Below, piece by piece: positions 9,301-16,499 of a stretch of 46,729 bases of DNA. This DNA comes from Cellulomonas fimi (GTDB lineage: Bacteria > Actinomycetota > Actinomycetes > Actinomycetales > Cellulomonadaceae). The translations under genes and the position numbers were made by a program. How positions within the stretch are numbered: the stretch's first letter is position 1; each line of letters starts with the position of its first letter. The DNA lies in the NCBI RefSeq assembly GCF_028527925.1, contig NZ_JAPESW010000029.1, positions 1-46,729 of the forward strand. The letters run 5' to 3'. Below the pieces are notes generated by a model. That model had not been told where the DNA came from, ran no database searches, and saw only the letters and a list, made by a program, of their open reading frames with translations.

Positions 9301-9796
9301 GTGGCGTTCCCGCCGGCGCCGAGTCGAGGGCCACGAGCCTGCCCGTGCGGCGCTGCACGGGGGTGGCGGCACGCGGGGCGGGTGGCAGGAGGGTGAGGTC
9401 CACGTCGGCGGACCGCTGGACGGGCGGCGCCGAGCGGTCGCCGTCGCCGTCGACGACGCCCGACGGGGCGCGGTGGTCGACGACGTGCGTCATCGACCCG
9501 GTGAAGGGCAGGGCCGCGCGCGTCGGCAGGTCCGCGAGGAACGCGACGGGGCGGCTGGTGAGCTCGGCGGGCCGGACGGTCCGCTGCAGGGGCGGGAGGA
9601 AGGCCCACCCGGCGGTCGACTCCGGCGCGCCGGGCGCGTCCGCCCCCCGGGGGCCCGTCGGCGAGCCCGATGAGCCCGACGACCCCGGGGGGTCCGGGAC
9701 CGGGCTCGCCGCGACACCCGCACCCGTGCGCGACGCGCGCGCCCCGGGGTCGGCGACGGGCGGGACTGCACGGTCCCGCTGCCACGGCCAGCGCAC
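6353..9796 (-). CDS. 1147-residue disordered Pro/Ala/Thr-rich protein with 15 [VL]QR motifs, eCIS-associated
   Basis: The largest eCIS gene, with a GTG start at 9796 two bases after the DUF6760-like stop. The protein is almost entirely Pro/Ala/Thr/Ser/Gly/Asp and is predicted by eye to be disordered, with no signal peptide or membrane span. It contains 12 VQR tripeptides (near residues 126, 147, 250, 275, 358, 435, 481, 596, 677, 852, 957 and 1051) and three LQR (70, 796, 1073), usually after Pro or Leu, spaced 20-175 residues apart. Only the last 40 residues (ATPADLDELARRLMTPLMRR, then VRGQLLVDRERRG) look like a folded helical pair. Similar Pro-rich proteins with this C-terminal helix are, as I recall, found at this place in actinobacterial eCIS. 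It could be a scaffold, tube-lumen or tape-measure-like protein; the function is unknown. Confidence 0.85.
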   Translation of the reverse strand: MRWPWQRDRAVPPVADPGARASRTGAGVAASPVPDPPGSSGSSGSPTGPRGADAPGAPESTAGWAFLPPLQRTVRPAELTSRPVAFLADLPTRAALPFTGSMTHVVDHRAPSGVVDGDGDRSAPPVQRSADVDLTLLPPAPRAATPVQRRTGRLVALDSAPAGTPRLRAVPVDPPAPDTPTVTPLETAPSAGAAGAGGWTADGWAAPDASGASGPDGSWRDAGGTTVPIGSSAPPTAAPAPSRTDGGAAVQRRVGLGAPISRSPLAATPPDLPLVQRDTTSAPRGPVRTGGERGAGAGSPATAEGADATLRRSAEPSGVPAARVDPPAPTSPSALDLAGPSDAGGTADAGGAGGVPPVQRVVGDPTVLGAPGGPPAATPRSSAPLTSAPTASAASASGSGGTTSRRPDVPGPSTAPVQAEPPRPAPTSTDALALVQRRTDGPTARTGDGATGLTAGDFAAPVPAPADGTPVQRSDTVDAARPTTDLGSAIDAPDPIGAVAATAAAPASGTAETPHAAASDGASPAADAPSPRDAAERGSSAPTLGVAAPVANDATSLTTGPTGLRPDAPTGASVSPAGHRAGPTTDLTLASPPTPVQRSSGQDAALTAPHVPGRDTPSGARLPTLGTTPAGGSAHSATAGAGRGTDGTASTPAAPPAPPPPAPSSPAPTDPAAAPPVQRTVTGSEHDAAPADNGAPRGPAWTDTPPTARRGAAPAVSLDAPRPAGGSDLPVVVARTDARATTAEDNGSGTGTTTSGGGPTTTAPDMPTAASTATPGARSTTPAGGSTTGARPTAALQRTGAGTAPSTPLPDLGRPLRVGPLLAGTPVPVQLTERRPPTVLAGRPAARRAVPVQRVVVGAPSPSTPTTGGATLSATVLDHDPTGAVPASGAADAPGADATPAPAVHEGPDGIDPWAPPDAAVTTRADLVTLQAPAATTSALALPSTSTSRAERRPATVQRASADGPLAAPGRATDDSSTGPASSLPSGLDLAGAPSTTMTTDRPLTPLSPGGVGAPGGLTVSRSTRPVPAPATPPTGTATGTAASPDALPLVQRRAERAPTTVPPEPPAARPTLQRSDDAAPPPPVATPVVAPDAAGEAPDGSGASPFASATPADLDELARRLMTPLMRRVRGQLLVDRERRGTRTDR

Positions 9797-9797
9797 G

Positions 9798-9956
9798 TCA
9801 GCGCTCCTCGCTCATGCGGCGGTTGATCGCCGCGATCTCCTGGACGTAGGCGATCCGCTGCGGGTGCTCGAGGTCGAGGATCTCGTCGTGGGACCAGTGG
9901 AAGTGGTAGGCGACGTACGCGACCTCCTCCCGGATGCGGGCCGGCGCGTACGTCAC
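9798..9956 (-). CDS. small DUF6760-like eCIS protein
   Basis: A 52-residue protein whose GTG start at 9956 overlaps the upstream stop (GTGA). It reads VTYAPARIREEVAYVAYHFH, then WSHDEILDLEHPQRIAYVQE. The compact segment with YHFHWSHDEILDLEH matches my memory of the DUF6760 family, which is found almost only in contractile tail clusters just after the CxxC protein. A longer in-phase start at 10016 would overlap the previous gene heavily and is less likely. It is probably a tail-assembly accessory or chaperone, comparable in place to small phage G/GT-type proteins. That role is an inference. Confidence 0.75.
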   Translation of the reverse strand: MTYAPARIREEVAYVAYHFHWSHDEILDLEHPQRIAYVQEIAAINRRMSEER

Positions 9957-10414
9957 GATTCCCCCAGGCGCCCACCGGAGATGTCGACGTCGAAGCGGTG
10001 CTGGCACGACGGGCACGTGACGGCGGCGCGCGTGTGCCCCTCGGCGTTGATGCGGCGGTAGAGGTCCTGCAGGAACGCCACGTCGGACGCGAACATGTTC
10101 TCGACGACGCTCTGCGTGACCGCGCCGAGGGTGCCGAGCGACGTGATGACGCGGCTCAGCAGCACGACCGTCGTGTAGGCCGGGTTCTCCTGCACGCGCG
10201 CGTCGTACAGCGGCAGCAGCTCGTCGCGGGCCGTCGCGAGCCGCATCGTGCCGTGCCGGTGCAGCACGCCGTCGCCGTCCAGGTACCCGCGCGGGAGCTG
10301 GAAGTCGAACTCGGTGCGCAGCGCGTCCCGCCGGACGGCCGAGGCCGACGGTGTGCCGGTGGGCACCTCGTCGACCTCGGGCGCGTCCAGCTGGACGGGC
10401 AGGGAGCGTCGCAT
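9953..10414 (-). CDS. tail-assembly-type protein with C-terminal CxxC, eCIS
   Basis: A 153-residue protein with an ATG at 10414 overlapping the tube-gene stop by one base (TGATG). It begins MRRSLPVQLDAPEVDEVPTG. The central part holds TEFDFQLPRGYLDGDGVLHR, matching the small tail-assembly proteins that follow tube genes in contractile-tail loci. A helical part follows and the end has a single CPSC pair (VTCPSCQHRFDVDIS). The lone CxxC could bind metal only by dimerising. It may chaperone tube assembly. It sits between the tube and DUF6760-like genes and overlaps both by a few bases, so expression is tightly coupled. Confidence 0.75.
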   Translation of the reverse strand: MRRSLPVQLDAPEVDEVPTGTPSASAVRRDALRTEFDFQLPRGYLDGDGVLHRHGTMRLATARDELLPLYDARVQENPAYTTVVLLSRVITSLGTLGAVTQSVVENMFASDVAFLQDLYRRINAEGHTRAAVTCPSCQHRFDVDISGGRLGES

Positions 10415-10863
10415 CAGGCGAACTCCATCTCGTCCCAGCAGACCGTGAACGTCTCGGACAGCGGCTCGGTGGACCCGGCCTTGAGGGTGCCGCCGAGCTC
10501 GACGTCCTTGACCCAGACGTTGCGGAAGTTCATCCGCTTGAGCAGCTGGTTGTCGGACGTGTAGATCGCGACCTCGGCCGTCTTGCGGGCGTCGGCGAGC
10601 TTGCCCTCGAAGACCGCCTTGAGCCAGTCCGTGACGGTCGTCGAGTCGGTGAGGCCGCGCTTGACCTTGAACTCGCCGGCCTTCTGGCGGCCCATCATCT
10701 GGCGCGTGACGAACTTCCCGTCGGACGCCTGCTGCTGGTAGGTGACCTTGTCGACCTCGGCCTTGAGCCCGCTGACCTCCATGACGTGCGGGATCTGGAT
10801 GCCGTCGATCTTCACCGAGAACGAGTACGCGGTGGCGAGGTCGAAGGTGTCGGGGAGTGCCAT
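10414..10863 (-). CDS. major inner tube protein (gp19-like), eCIS
   Basis: A 149-residue gp19-family tube protein (Afp1-type). It begins MALPDTFDLATAYSFSVKID and has the HVMEVSGLKAEVDKVTYQQQ segment, then KVKRGLTDSTTVTDWLKAVF and a C-terminal SETFTVCWDEMEFA. It starts 32 bases after the sheath stop, which places it as the main stacked-hexamer tube component fired by sheath contraction. The ATG at 10863 is preceded by AGGA. Length is normal for the family. Compared with the second tube protein at 5890 it has a longer Lys-rich middle. Confidence 0.92.
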   Translation of the reverse strand: MALPDTFDLATAYSFSVKIDGIQIPHVMEVSGLKAEVDKVTYQQQASDGKFVTRQMMGRQKAGEFKVKRGLTDSTTVTDWLKAVFEGKLADARKTAEVAIYTSDNQLLKRMNFRNVWVKDVELGGTLKAGSTEPLSETFTVCWDEMEFA

Positions 10864-10895
10864 GTTTCACCGTTCCTGTGGTCGTCGGGGACCGG

Positions 10896-12467
10896 TCACT
10901 CGCCGACGAGGCTCGTGCCGCCGGAGAACTGCGAGAGCTGGAAGATCACGAACTCGGCGGGCTTGACCGGCGCGACCCCGATGCGGCAGACGACCTGGCC
11001 CGCGTCGATCCCCTCGGCGGGGTTCGTCTCCCGGTCGCACTGGACGAAGAACGCCTCCTCGGGGCTGAGCCCGAACAGGGCGCCCTTGCGCCACTCGTTG
11101 ACGAGGAACGCGGAGATGGTCCGGCGGATGCGGGCCCACAGCGCGTCGTCGTTCGGCTCGAACACCACCCACTGGGTGCCGACGAGGATCGACTCCTCGA
11201 GGTAGTTGAAGAGCCGCCGCACGTTGACGTACCGCCAGGCCGGGTCGGACGACAGGGTCCGGGCGCCCCACACGCGCACCCCGCGGCCGGGGAACGTGCG
11301 GATCGCGTTGATCCCCACCGGGTTGAGCAGGTTGTGCTCGGCGCGCGTGATCTGCGTCTGCAGCGTGATCGCGCCGCGGACGACCTCGTTCGCGGGCGCC
11401 TTGTGCACGCCGCGGGTGTCGTCGTTGCGCGCCCAGATGCCGGCCATGTGGCCCGACGGCGGCACGAACTTGTTCGAGCCGGACGCGGGGTCGAACACCT
11501 TGATGTACGGCCAGTACAGCGTCGCGTACTTGGAGTCGTAGCCCGCGGTGTCGACGCGCCAGTCCTTGATCGCCTGCGGACCGAGCCCGGGCGGCGGGTC
11601 GAGGATCGCCATGCGGTCGCCCATCAGCTCGCAGTGCGCGATGACGGCGAGCTGCACGGCCTGGAACGTCTCCAGGTCGATCGCGCCCTGCTCGAGCGCG
11701 GCCACGAGGTCCGGGACGGCGACGATCGTGACCTCGTCGATCGCCTCCAGGCCGGAGAACCCGGTGCGGTCGGCCGCGTCGCCGATGTAGTCGTCGGCGC
11801 CGAGGTCGCCCGTGGCGGGCGGCTCGGGCTCGGGCTCCGGCTCGATCAGGTCCGCGATGCCCTTGTCGGGCTTCACGAGCGCGCTGCCGCTGGCCAGCTC
11901 CTCGATCGTCACGAGCTTCGACTGCTGGTTCACCTTGGTCGCGACGTTGTCGTCGCCGCGCTTCGTGGTGACGTGGTCGTACGTCTCGGTCGCCTTGCCG
12001 TCGACGTGGATGACGAGCTTGAAGTGGTCGTCGGGCGGGTTGTCGCCGCTCGGCTCGGCCACCTCGACGCTCAGCTTCTTCGTCTTCGGCGCCTTGTCCG
12101 ACGCCGTCACCTTGTACGCCCCGAGCACGGCCTGCGGGACCGCCGGCAGCGCCTTCGGCGAGGTGCGCGTGCGCGGCTGCGCCTCGGGGTCGTCGGCGGC
12201 GCCGTCGGCACCGATCCGCACGACGTAGGCGTTCGAGCCGCCGTTGAGGAAGTACCCGTACACCGAGTGCGCGAGGTACGAGTTCGGCAGGAAGTCGCCG
12301 AACGTCTCGGCGTACTGCGTCCAGTTCGAGACGAGCGTCGGCGTGTTGAACGGTCCCTTCGCCGCCAGGCCGACGAACGCGGCGACGGACGTCCCGACCC
12401 CCTCGATGGGCCGGGTGCCCGCCTCCACCTCCTCGACGTAGACGCCGGGTGACAGGTAGGTCGGCAT
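10896..12467 (-). CDS. contractile sheath protein, eCIS
   Basis: A 523-residue tail-sheath protein. I place the start at the ATG at 12467 (MPTYLSPGVYVEEVEAGTRP), which has a strong GGAGG site; an in-phase ATG six codons upstream lies before that site. The N-terminal PGVYVEEV arm is the sheath hallmark. The C-terminal third has WGARTLSSDPAWRYVNVRRL, then the ending FVIFQLSQFSGGTSLVGE, which forms the handshake strands that link sheath subunits. Residues of about 105-250 hold an acidic, Lys-rich inserted domain. Only one sheath gene is present, unlike the three of Afp. It lies directly upstream of the tube gene. Confidence 0.93.
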   Translation of the reverse strand: MPTYLSPGVYVEEVEAGTRPIEGVGTSVAAFVGLAAKGPFNTPTLVSNWTQYAETFGDFLPNSYLAHSVYGYFLNGGSNAYVVRIGADGAADDPEAQPRTRTSPKALPAVPQAVLGAYKVTASDKAPKTKKLSVEVAEPSGDNPPDDHFKLVIHVDGKATETYDHVTTKRGDDNVATKVNQQSKLVTIEELASGSALVKPDKGIADLIEPEPEPEPPATGDLGADDYIGDAADRTGFSGLEAIDEVTIVAVPDLVAALEQGAIDLETFQAVQLAVIAHCELMGDRMAILDPPPGLGPQAIKDWRVDTAGYDSKYATLYWPYIKVFDPASGSNKFVPPSGHMAGIWARNDDTRGVHKAPANEVVRGAITLQTQITRAEHNLLNPVGINAIRTFPGRGVRVWGARTLSSDPAWRYVNVRRLFNYLEESILVGTQWVVFEPNDDALWARIRRTISAFLVNEWRKGALFGLSPEEAFFVQCDRETNPAEGIDAGQVVCRIGVAPVKPAEFVIFQLSQFSGGTSLVGE

Positions 12468-12566
12468 GTCCCCTCCTTCGGGCACAGGGAGTCGTACTGG
12501 TCAGCGTGCTGCGGGCGGTCGGGAGGGCGGTGGTCCGCCCGGACGCCCCTGAGGGACGGCGTGGTT

Positions 12567-12578
12567 GCCCGATCGGGC
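12567..12578. promoter_or_regulatory. GCCCGATCGGGC dyad upstream of sheath gene
   Basis: A perfect 12-base palindrome lies in the gap between the DUF4157 gene and the sheath gene, about 100 bases upstream of the sheath start. The same core occurs at 13451 upstream of the DUF4157 gene at nearly the same distance, and its central 10 bases occur at 22124 before the PAAR gene. It is a candidate operator. I see no clear -10 or -35 element beside it. Confidence 0.5.
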
Positions 12579-12610
12579 GTCGGCCGGAGCCGGGACGTCC
12601 CGCGCGGGCG

Positions 12611-13345
12611 TCAGCCCTCCTCGATCTCCTCCTCCGGGGCCTCCTCCCGCTGGACGAAGGACCCCTGGACCGGTTCCTCCTCCTCCTCGACCGGCGCCTC
12701 GTCCTGGCGCTGCGCGACGACGCTCGCGTCGGCGGCGCGAGCCGAGCCGGGGGAGGCGGTGGCGGGTGCGGCGTCGGCCATGACGCGCTCGGCGTTCGCG
12801 GCGGCGGCCGTCTCGTACCGGTCGCCCGGGTCGGAGACGCTGATGCCGCCCCCGGTCGGCGTGCCGTCGACGGGTCCGCTGCGCTGCTGGACGACGTGCG
12901 TCAGCTCGTGCGCGAGGGTCGTGCGGCCCGCCGTCGACGTCGGGTCGTACGCGTCGCGCTGGAAGACGATGTCCGAGCCGACGGTGTACGCGTGGGCGCC
13001 GACCGAGCGCGCCGAGTCCGACGCCGCACCGTCGGTGTGGACGCGCACGTCGCCGAAGTCGGCGCCGAGCCGGCCCTCCATGTCCGCGCGGGTCTCCGGG
13101 TCGAGCGGCCGGCCGCCGCCGGACCCGACCACGTCGAGCACGGGCGAGCGCTCCTCCTCGACCAGGCCCGTCGTCGACGCGTTCCCCGCGGTCCGCTGCA
13201 GGTACGCCAGCCCGCTCGCGTCGAGCCGGTCGGTGCGCCCCTCGGACAGCGCGCGGGCCACGACCGGCGCGGTGCCCCGCTCGTCGACCCGGGCGGCCTT
13301 CGGCCGCAGCGGCTCGGTGCCCTCCAGGTGGTCGTGGCTGTGCAT
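12611..13345 (-). CDS. DUF4157 putative metallopeptidase-like protein, eCIS-associated
   Basis: A 244-residue protein starting at the ATG at 13345 ([20 protein letters not shown]), preceded by GAGAGG. An LQRTAGNAS motif occurs near residue 50. The DUF4157 domain follows with [20 protein letters not shown], then [15 protein letters not shown] and the metal-binding [11 protein letters not shown] (HExxH at residues 146-150). The C-terminus is strongly acidic (EEEEE) and holds two QR motifs, one a VQR. DUF4157 domains are well known beside eCIS and at the N-termini of eCIS-associated toxins. Here it stands alone with no toxin domain. It could be a protease, a maturation factor or a loading domain. 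Gaps on both sides carry dyads, so it may have its own promoter. Confidence 0.85.
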   Translation of the reverse strand: MHSHDHLEGTEPLRPKAARVDERGTAPVVARALSEGRTDRLDASGLAYLQRTAGNASTTGLVEEERSPVLDVVGSGGGRPLDPETRADMEGRLGADFGDVRVHTDGAASDSARSVGAHAYTVGSDIVFQRDAYDPTSTAGRTTLAHELTHVVQQRSGPVDGTPTGGGISVSDPGDRYETAAAANAERVMADAAPATASPGSARAADASVVAQRQDEAPVEEEEEPVQGSFVQREEAPEEEIEEG

Positions 13346-13450
13346 CGTCGGCCCCTCTCGACGCAGGTCGTCCTCGACCCGCTCGACGCTGCCACCGCAC
13401 GCCGCCGCCCGGCAGGATCGCCCGGTCCACCCCGTCGGGCACTCCCCGCC

Positions 13451-13462
13451 GCCCGATCGGGC
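13451..13462. promoter_or_regulatory. GCCCGATCGGGC dyad upstream of DUF4157 gene
   Basis: An identical 12-base palindrome to the one at 12567, here 106 bases upstream of the DUF4157 start. Read on the coding strand, both are preceded by GGCCG two bases before the core. The similar distance from the start codon suggests a shared regulator rather than chance in GC-rich DNA. Confidence 0.5.
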
Positions 13463-13539
13463 ACCGGCCGCCGGGTGACGCCCGCGCGCCGTGCGGGCCC
13501 GAGGCGCCACCGCTGAGAAGGAGAGACAACGGCTCGGGA

Positions 13540-13594
13540 GTGCGACATCGATGTCGCACCCCTGAGCCGAAGTCGCACATGGCCGAAGTCGCGC
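13540..13594. promoter_or_regulatory. 20-base palindrome plus repeated GTCGCAC half-sites
   Basis: GTGCGACATCGATGTCGCAC at 13540-13559 is a perfect palindrome, and its flanks (GGCTC to the left, GAGCC to the right) extend the symmetry imperfectly to about 38 bases. Two direct copies of GCCGAAGTCGC follow, at 13566 and 13582, 16 bases apart. GTCGCAC therefore occurs at 13553 and 13572, with a variant at 13588, and inverted at 13540. The cluster lies in the 328-base gap (13346-13673) between the ATPase and DUF4157 genes. Nothing else but the dyad at 13451 was seen in that gap. It may be an operator, or a stem that ends or attenuates the upstream transcript. Confidence 0.5.
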
Positions 13595-13673
13595 AGACGG
13601 GCCGCCACCCGCGCCGGGGCGGGTGGATCGCCGACGGTGCTGGCCGGGCCATCGACGGGCCGGGTGGACGGCG

Positions 13674-15791
13674 TCAGGCCAGCAGGCTCCAGTAGTGGCC
13701 GAACTCGCTGGGGAGCGTGAGGCGGCCGAGCTTGCGGTACTCGCGGTAGACGGCCGCGACGACGTGCCGCATCGCGACTGTCCCGCCGTCCTGCGCGGCG
13801 AGGTAGGCCGCGGTGACGGCGGCGGACCGGATCGCCCCGCCGGCGAGCTCGAACGCGTCGGCGCAGAACGTGAGGTCGACGTCGGGGTCGCGCGGCACCC
13901 GGGTGCCGAGGCTGCGGTCCCACAGGGCCACGCGCTGCCCGGCGTCGGGCACGGGGAAGTCGACGACGACGTCGAGGCGGCGGATGAACGCGTCGTCGAT
14001 GTTGGCGCGCAGGTTGGTCGCGAGGATCGCGAGCCCGTCGAACGTCTCCATGCGTTGCAGCAGGTAGGCCGACTCGATGTTGGCGTACCGGTCGTGCGCG
14101 TCCTTGACCTCGCTGCGCCGCCCGAACACGGCGTCGGCCTCGTCGAACAGCAGGACCGCGTTGACGCCGGCGGCGCCGGCGAAGATGCGTTCGAGGTTCT
14201 TCTCGGTCTCCCCGATGTACTTGTCGACGACGGTCGCGAGGTCGACGACGTACAGGTCGAGCCCGAGCTCGTGCGCGACGACCTCCGCGGACATCGTCTT
14301 GCCGGTGCCGGAGTCGCCCGCGAACAGCGCCGCGACGCCGTGCCCGCGCCCGCCGCCGGGCCGCATCCGCCAGTCGCCGAGCACCTGCTCGCGGAACCGG
14401 GCGCGCGTCGCGACCTCCTGCAACGACCCGAGCACGTCGGGCGGCAGCACGAGGTCCTGCCAGCCGACGGCGGGTTCGATGCGCCGCGCGAGCCGCTCGA
14501 GCGCGGTGCCGTTCTCGGCGCGCGCCCCGACGCGCACGTGCTCCGCGGTGAGGCCGCCGTCGAGCGTCGCCTGCTGCCGGGCGGCCCGCGCGGCGCGCGT
14601 GACCTGCTCGGGACGCAGGAGGTAGGGCGCGGTCGTGCGCGCGGTGTCGACCGTGTCGGCGTCGGGCGACCGGCCGAGCGACCGCTGCCACAGCGTCGTG
14701 CGCTCGGCGACGGTCGACGGCGGCACGTCGAGCAGCAGCGGCGGCCACTCGCTCCACGCGGGGTCCCACGTCGTGCGGCCGACGACGAGCACGGGTGCCG
14801 CCGCGAGGAGCGCGCGCGAGGCCCGCGGCTGCGCAGTCAGCGGGTCGGTCCCGACGACGACGAGCCCGGCGCCGGTGAGGAGCGCCTCGCGTGCGGCGGT
14901 GCGCGCGACGGCCTCCGGCTCGGGCACGGACGCGACTGCGCCGCCGTCCACGACGAGCGCGCCGCGACCCGCGGCCTGCAGCGCGCGCACGGCGAGCACC
15001 CGCCCGGAGCCGGTGGGCGGCTCCCGCAGGTAGACGAGCGGGGTGCCGGCGCGCAGCGCGGCGACGAGCCGGCCCGGGTCACCCCACGGCACGTCCTCGT
15101 CGTCCACCAGGACGGGCGCGAGCGCAGGGTCGGGTGCGTCGTCGCCGAGCAGGTGCCCGACGACCCGGTCCGGTACGCGCAGGGGCCGCCCGGGCAGCGG
15201 GCGGTCGGGCTCCTCGACCTCGAGCAGCCCGCCGCGCAGCAGCGGTCCGTGCTGCAGCCGGTGGCGGCCCGCCGCCGACGCGAGGGGTACGCCGCACAGC
15301 GCGAGCGCCACGGCGGCGGACGGCCGTCGTCGGGTCACGTCGTCGTTGAGGTAGCCGAAGAGCTGCTCGAACCGCACGTCCACCTCGCACGCGAGCGCGA
15401 CGAGCAGCAGCTCGACGTCGAGGGGGTCGAGCGCGAACGCGCGCGTGAGCGTGCGCAGCCGCAGCACGTGCCCCGCGGCCTCGGCGGCGTCGGCGGCCTG
15501 CTCGGCGGCGCGCGTCCGGTCGTCGACCTCGGCGGACAGCACCTCGGTGCCGTGGCCCGCGAGCAGCCGGTCGACGGTCTCGTCGTTCAGGTAGAGGCCG
15601 CGGAACGGGTCGTCGGGCTGCGGGTCGCCGACGCGCCGGCGGGCGACGAGGGCCCGCACGCGTTCCTCGACGGCGGCGAGCCGGGCGAGCACGTGCGCGG
15701 TGCTGGAGTCCGGCGCACGCTGCCCGGCGTCCGGCGCGGTGCCGTCCGCGTCGCCGACGAGGCCCGGTGCGCCGTCCGGTCCGGTGCTCAC
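13674..15791 (-). CDS. AAA+ ATPase, eCIS (Afp15-like)
   Basis: A 705-residue ATPase of the kind found in almost every eCIS. The C-terminal third is the AAA+ domain. Walker A is GDSGTGKT at residues 492-499, and Walker B is LFDEAD at about 548-553. Next come an [17 protein letters not shown] sensor-1/arginine-finger region and a [15 protein letters not shown] sensor-2 helix. The N-terminal 400 residues are an adaptor module with a weak, motif-less ATPase-like fold, as in relatives. The GTG start at 15791 overlaps the DUF4255 stop (GTGA). Its role in assembly or disassembly of the particle is not settled for the family. Confidence 0.9.
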   Translation of the reverse strand: MSTGPDGAPGLVGDADGTAPDAGQRAPDSSTAHVLARLAAVEERVRALVARRRVGDPQPDDPFRGLYLNDETVDRLLAGHGTEVLSAEVDDRTRAAEQAADAAEAAGHVLRLRTLTRAFALDPLDVELLLVALACEVDVRFEQLFGYLNDDVTRRRPSAAVALALCGVPLASAAGRHRLQHGPLLRGGLLEVEEPDRPLPGRPLRVPDRVVGHLLGDDAPDPALAPVLVDDEDVPWGDPGRLVAALRAGTPLVYLREPPTGSGRVLAVRALQAAGRGALVVDGGAVASVPEPEAVARTAAREALLTGAGLVVVGTDPLTAQPRASRALLAAAPVLVVGRTTWDPAWSEWPPLLLDVPPSTVAERTTLWQRSLGRSPDADTVDTARTTAPYLLRPEQVTRAARAARQQATLDGGLTAEHVRVGARAENGTALERLARRIEPAVGWQDLVLPPDVLGSLQEVATRARFREQVLGDWRMRPGGGRGHGVAALFAGDSGTGKTMSAEVVAHELGLDLYVVDLATVVDKYIGETEKNLERIFAGAAGVNAVLLFDEADAVFGRRSEVKDAHDRYANIESAYLLQRMETFDGLAILATNLRANIDDAFIRRLDVVVDFPVPDAGQRVALWDRSLGTRVPRDPDVDLTFCADAFELAGGAIRSAAVTAAYLAAQDGGTVAMRHVVAAVYREYRKLGRLTLPSEFGHYWSLLA

Positions 15792-16495
15792 CGCCGCCTC
15801 CGCGCGCGTGCGACGGGTCGCGCACCCGGGCGGCCGTCACCGGCCGAGGACGACGACCCGGACCCGTCGGCGCCGGTCGGCGGCGGCGGGACGTGCCGCT
15901 GCACGCCGCTGTCCGCGCCCCCGCCGTCGGTGTCCCGCACGTCGACCCGCAGCGGCGCCTGCACGGGCGGCCCGACCACGTCGCCGGGCACGGGGGTGAG
16001 GACGGGCACGTCGACGACGACGTCGATCGACGGCTTGAGCTCACCGCCGAGGGCGGACCACACGTCGGCGAACCCGCGGTCCTCGGGCGGCGGCAGCCCG
16101 ACGAACAGCGGCACGCGCGCGCCGGCGGCGACGAGCCGCTCCTCGAGCACGCGCGGGGGCAGCGCGTCGAACTGCAGCAGGTGGACGAGCACCGCGTCGA
16201 GCAGCCGGTGCTCGTCCTCGGGGCGCTGCGTCCACGCGGTGACGAGGTAGGACAGCCGGAAGTGCCGCGGGGGCTGGAACCGCGTCTGGACGACGCCCTC
16301 GACGCGGTTCTCGAGGAAGCCGCGCGACCGGCGCCGCAGGTCCTCGCGCAGGTCGTAGAGGTACATGTCGACGGTGGGTGCGTTGCGGCGCGCGGCCCAG
16401 TCCTTCGTCGGGGCGTCCAGCACGACCTCGACGGACGTGCTGTCCACGGCCTCGCGGACCAGCGCGCGGAGCGCCTCGTCGACCGAGCCGATCAC
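15788..16495 (-). CDS. DUF4255 tail-terminator-like protein, eCIS (Afp16-like)
   Basis: A 235-residue protein whose N-terminal 180 residues match DUF4255 (Pvc16/Afp16 N-terminal): MIGSVDEALRALVREAV, then an APTVDMYLYDLREDLRRR segment and RHFRLSYLVTAWTQRPEDEH. It caps the distal end of sheath and tube and fixes particle length. The last 60 residues are a disordered Gly/Ser/Pro/Arg tail that contains one VQR (SGVQRHV), the same tripeptide seen in the 1147-residue protein. The GTG start at 16495 lies 5 bases beyond the end of the beta-propeller gene, with its GGAGGTGA site inside that gene, so the two are translationally linked. Confidence 0.88.
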   Translation of the reverse strand: MIGSVDEALRALVREAVDSTSVEVVLDAPTKDWAARRNAPTVDMYLYDLREDLRRRSRGFLENRVEGVVQTRFQPPRHFRLSYLVTAWTQRPEDEHRLLDAVLVHLLQFDALPPRVLEERLVAAGARVPLFVGLPPPEDRGFADVWSALGGELKPSIDVVVDVPVLTPVPGDVVGPPVQAPLRVDVRDTDGGGADSGVQRHVPPPPTGADGSGSSSSAGDGRPGARPVARARRRR

Positions 16496-16499
16496 GGCC

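Noticed and set aside
6369..10061. A 1230-codon plus-strand open frame opposite the VQR protein
   Set aside because: It is the complement of a long GC-rich gene with a clear eCIS context. Its translation is Gly/Ala/Arg/Ser noise with no domain.
13346..13510. Upstream extension of the DUF4157 gene from an in-phase start at 13510
   Set aside because: The extra 55 residues are Arg/Gly/Cys-rich noise. The ATG at 13345 has a good ribosome-binding site and typical N-terminus.
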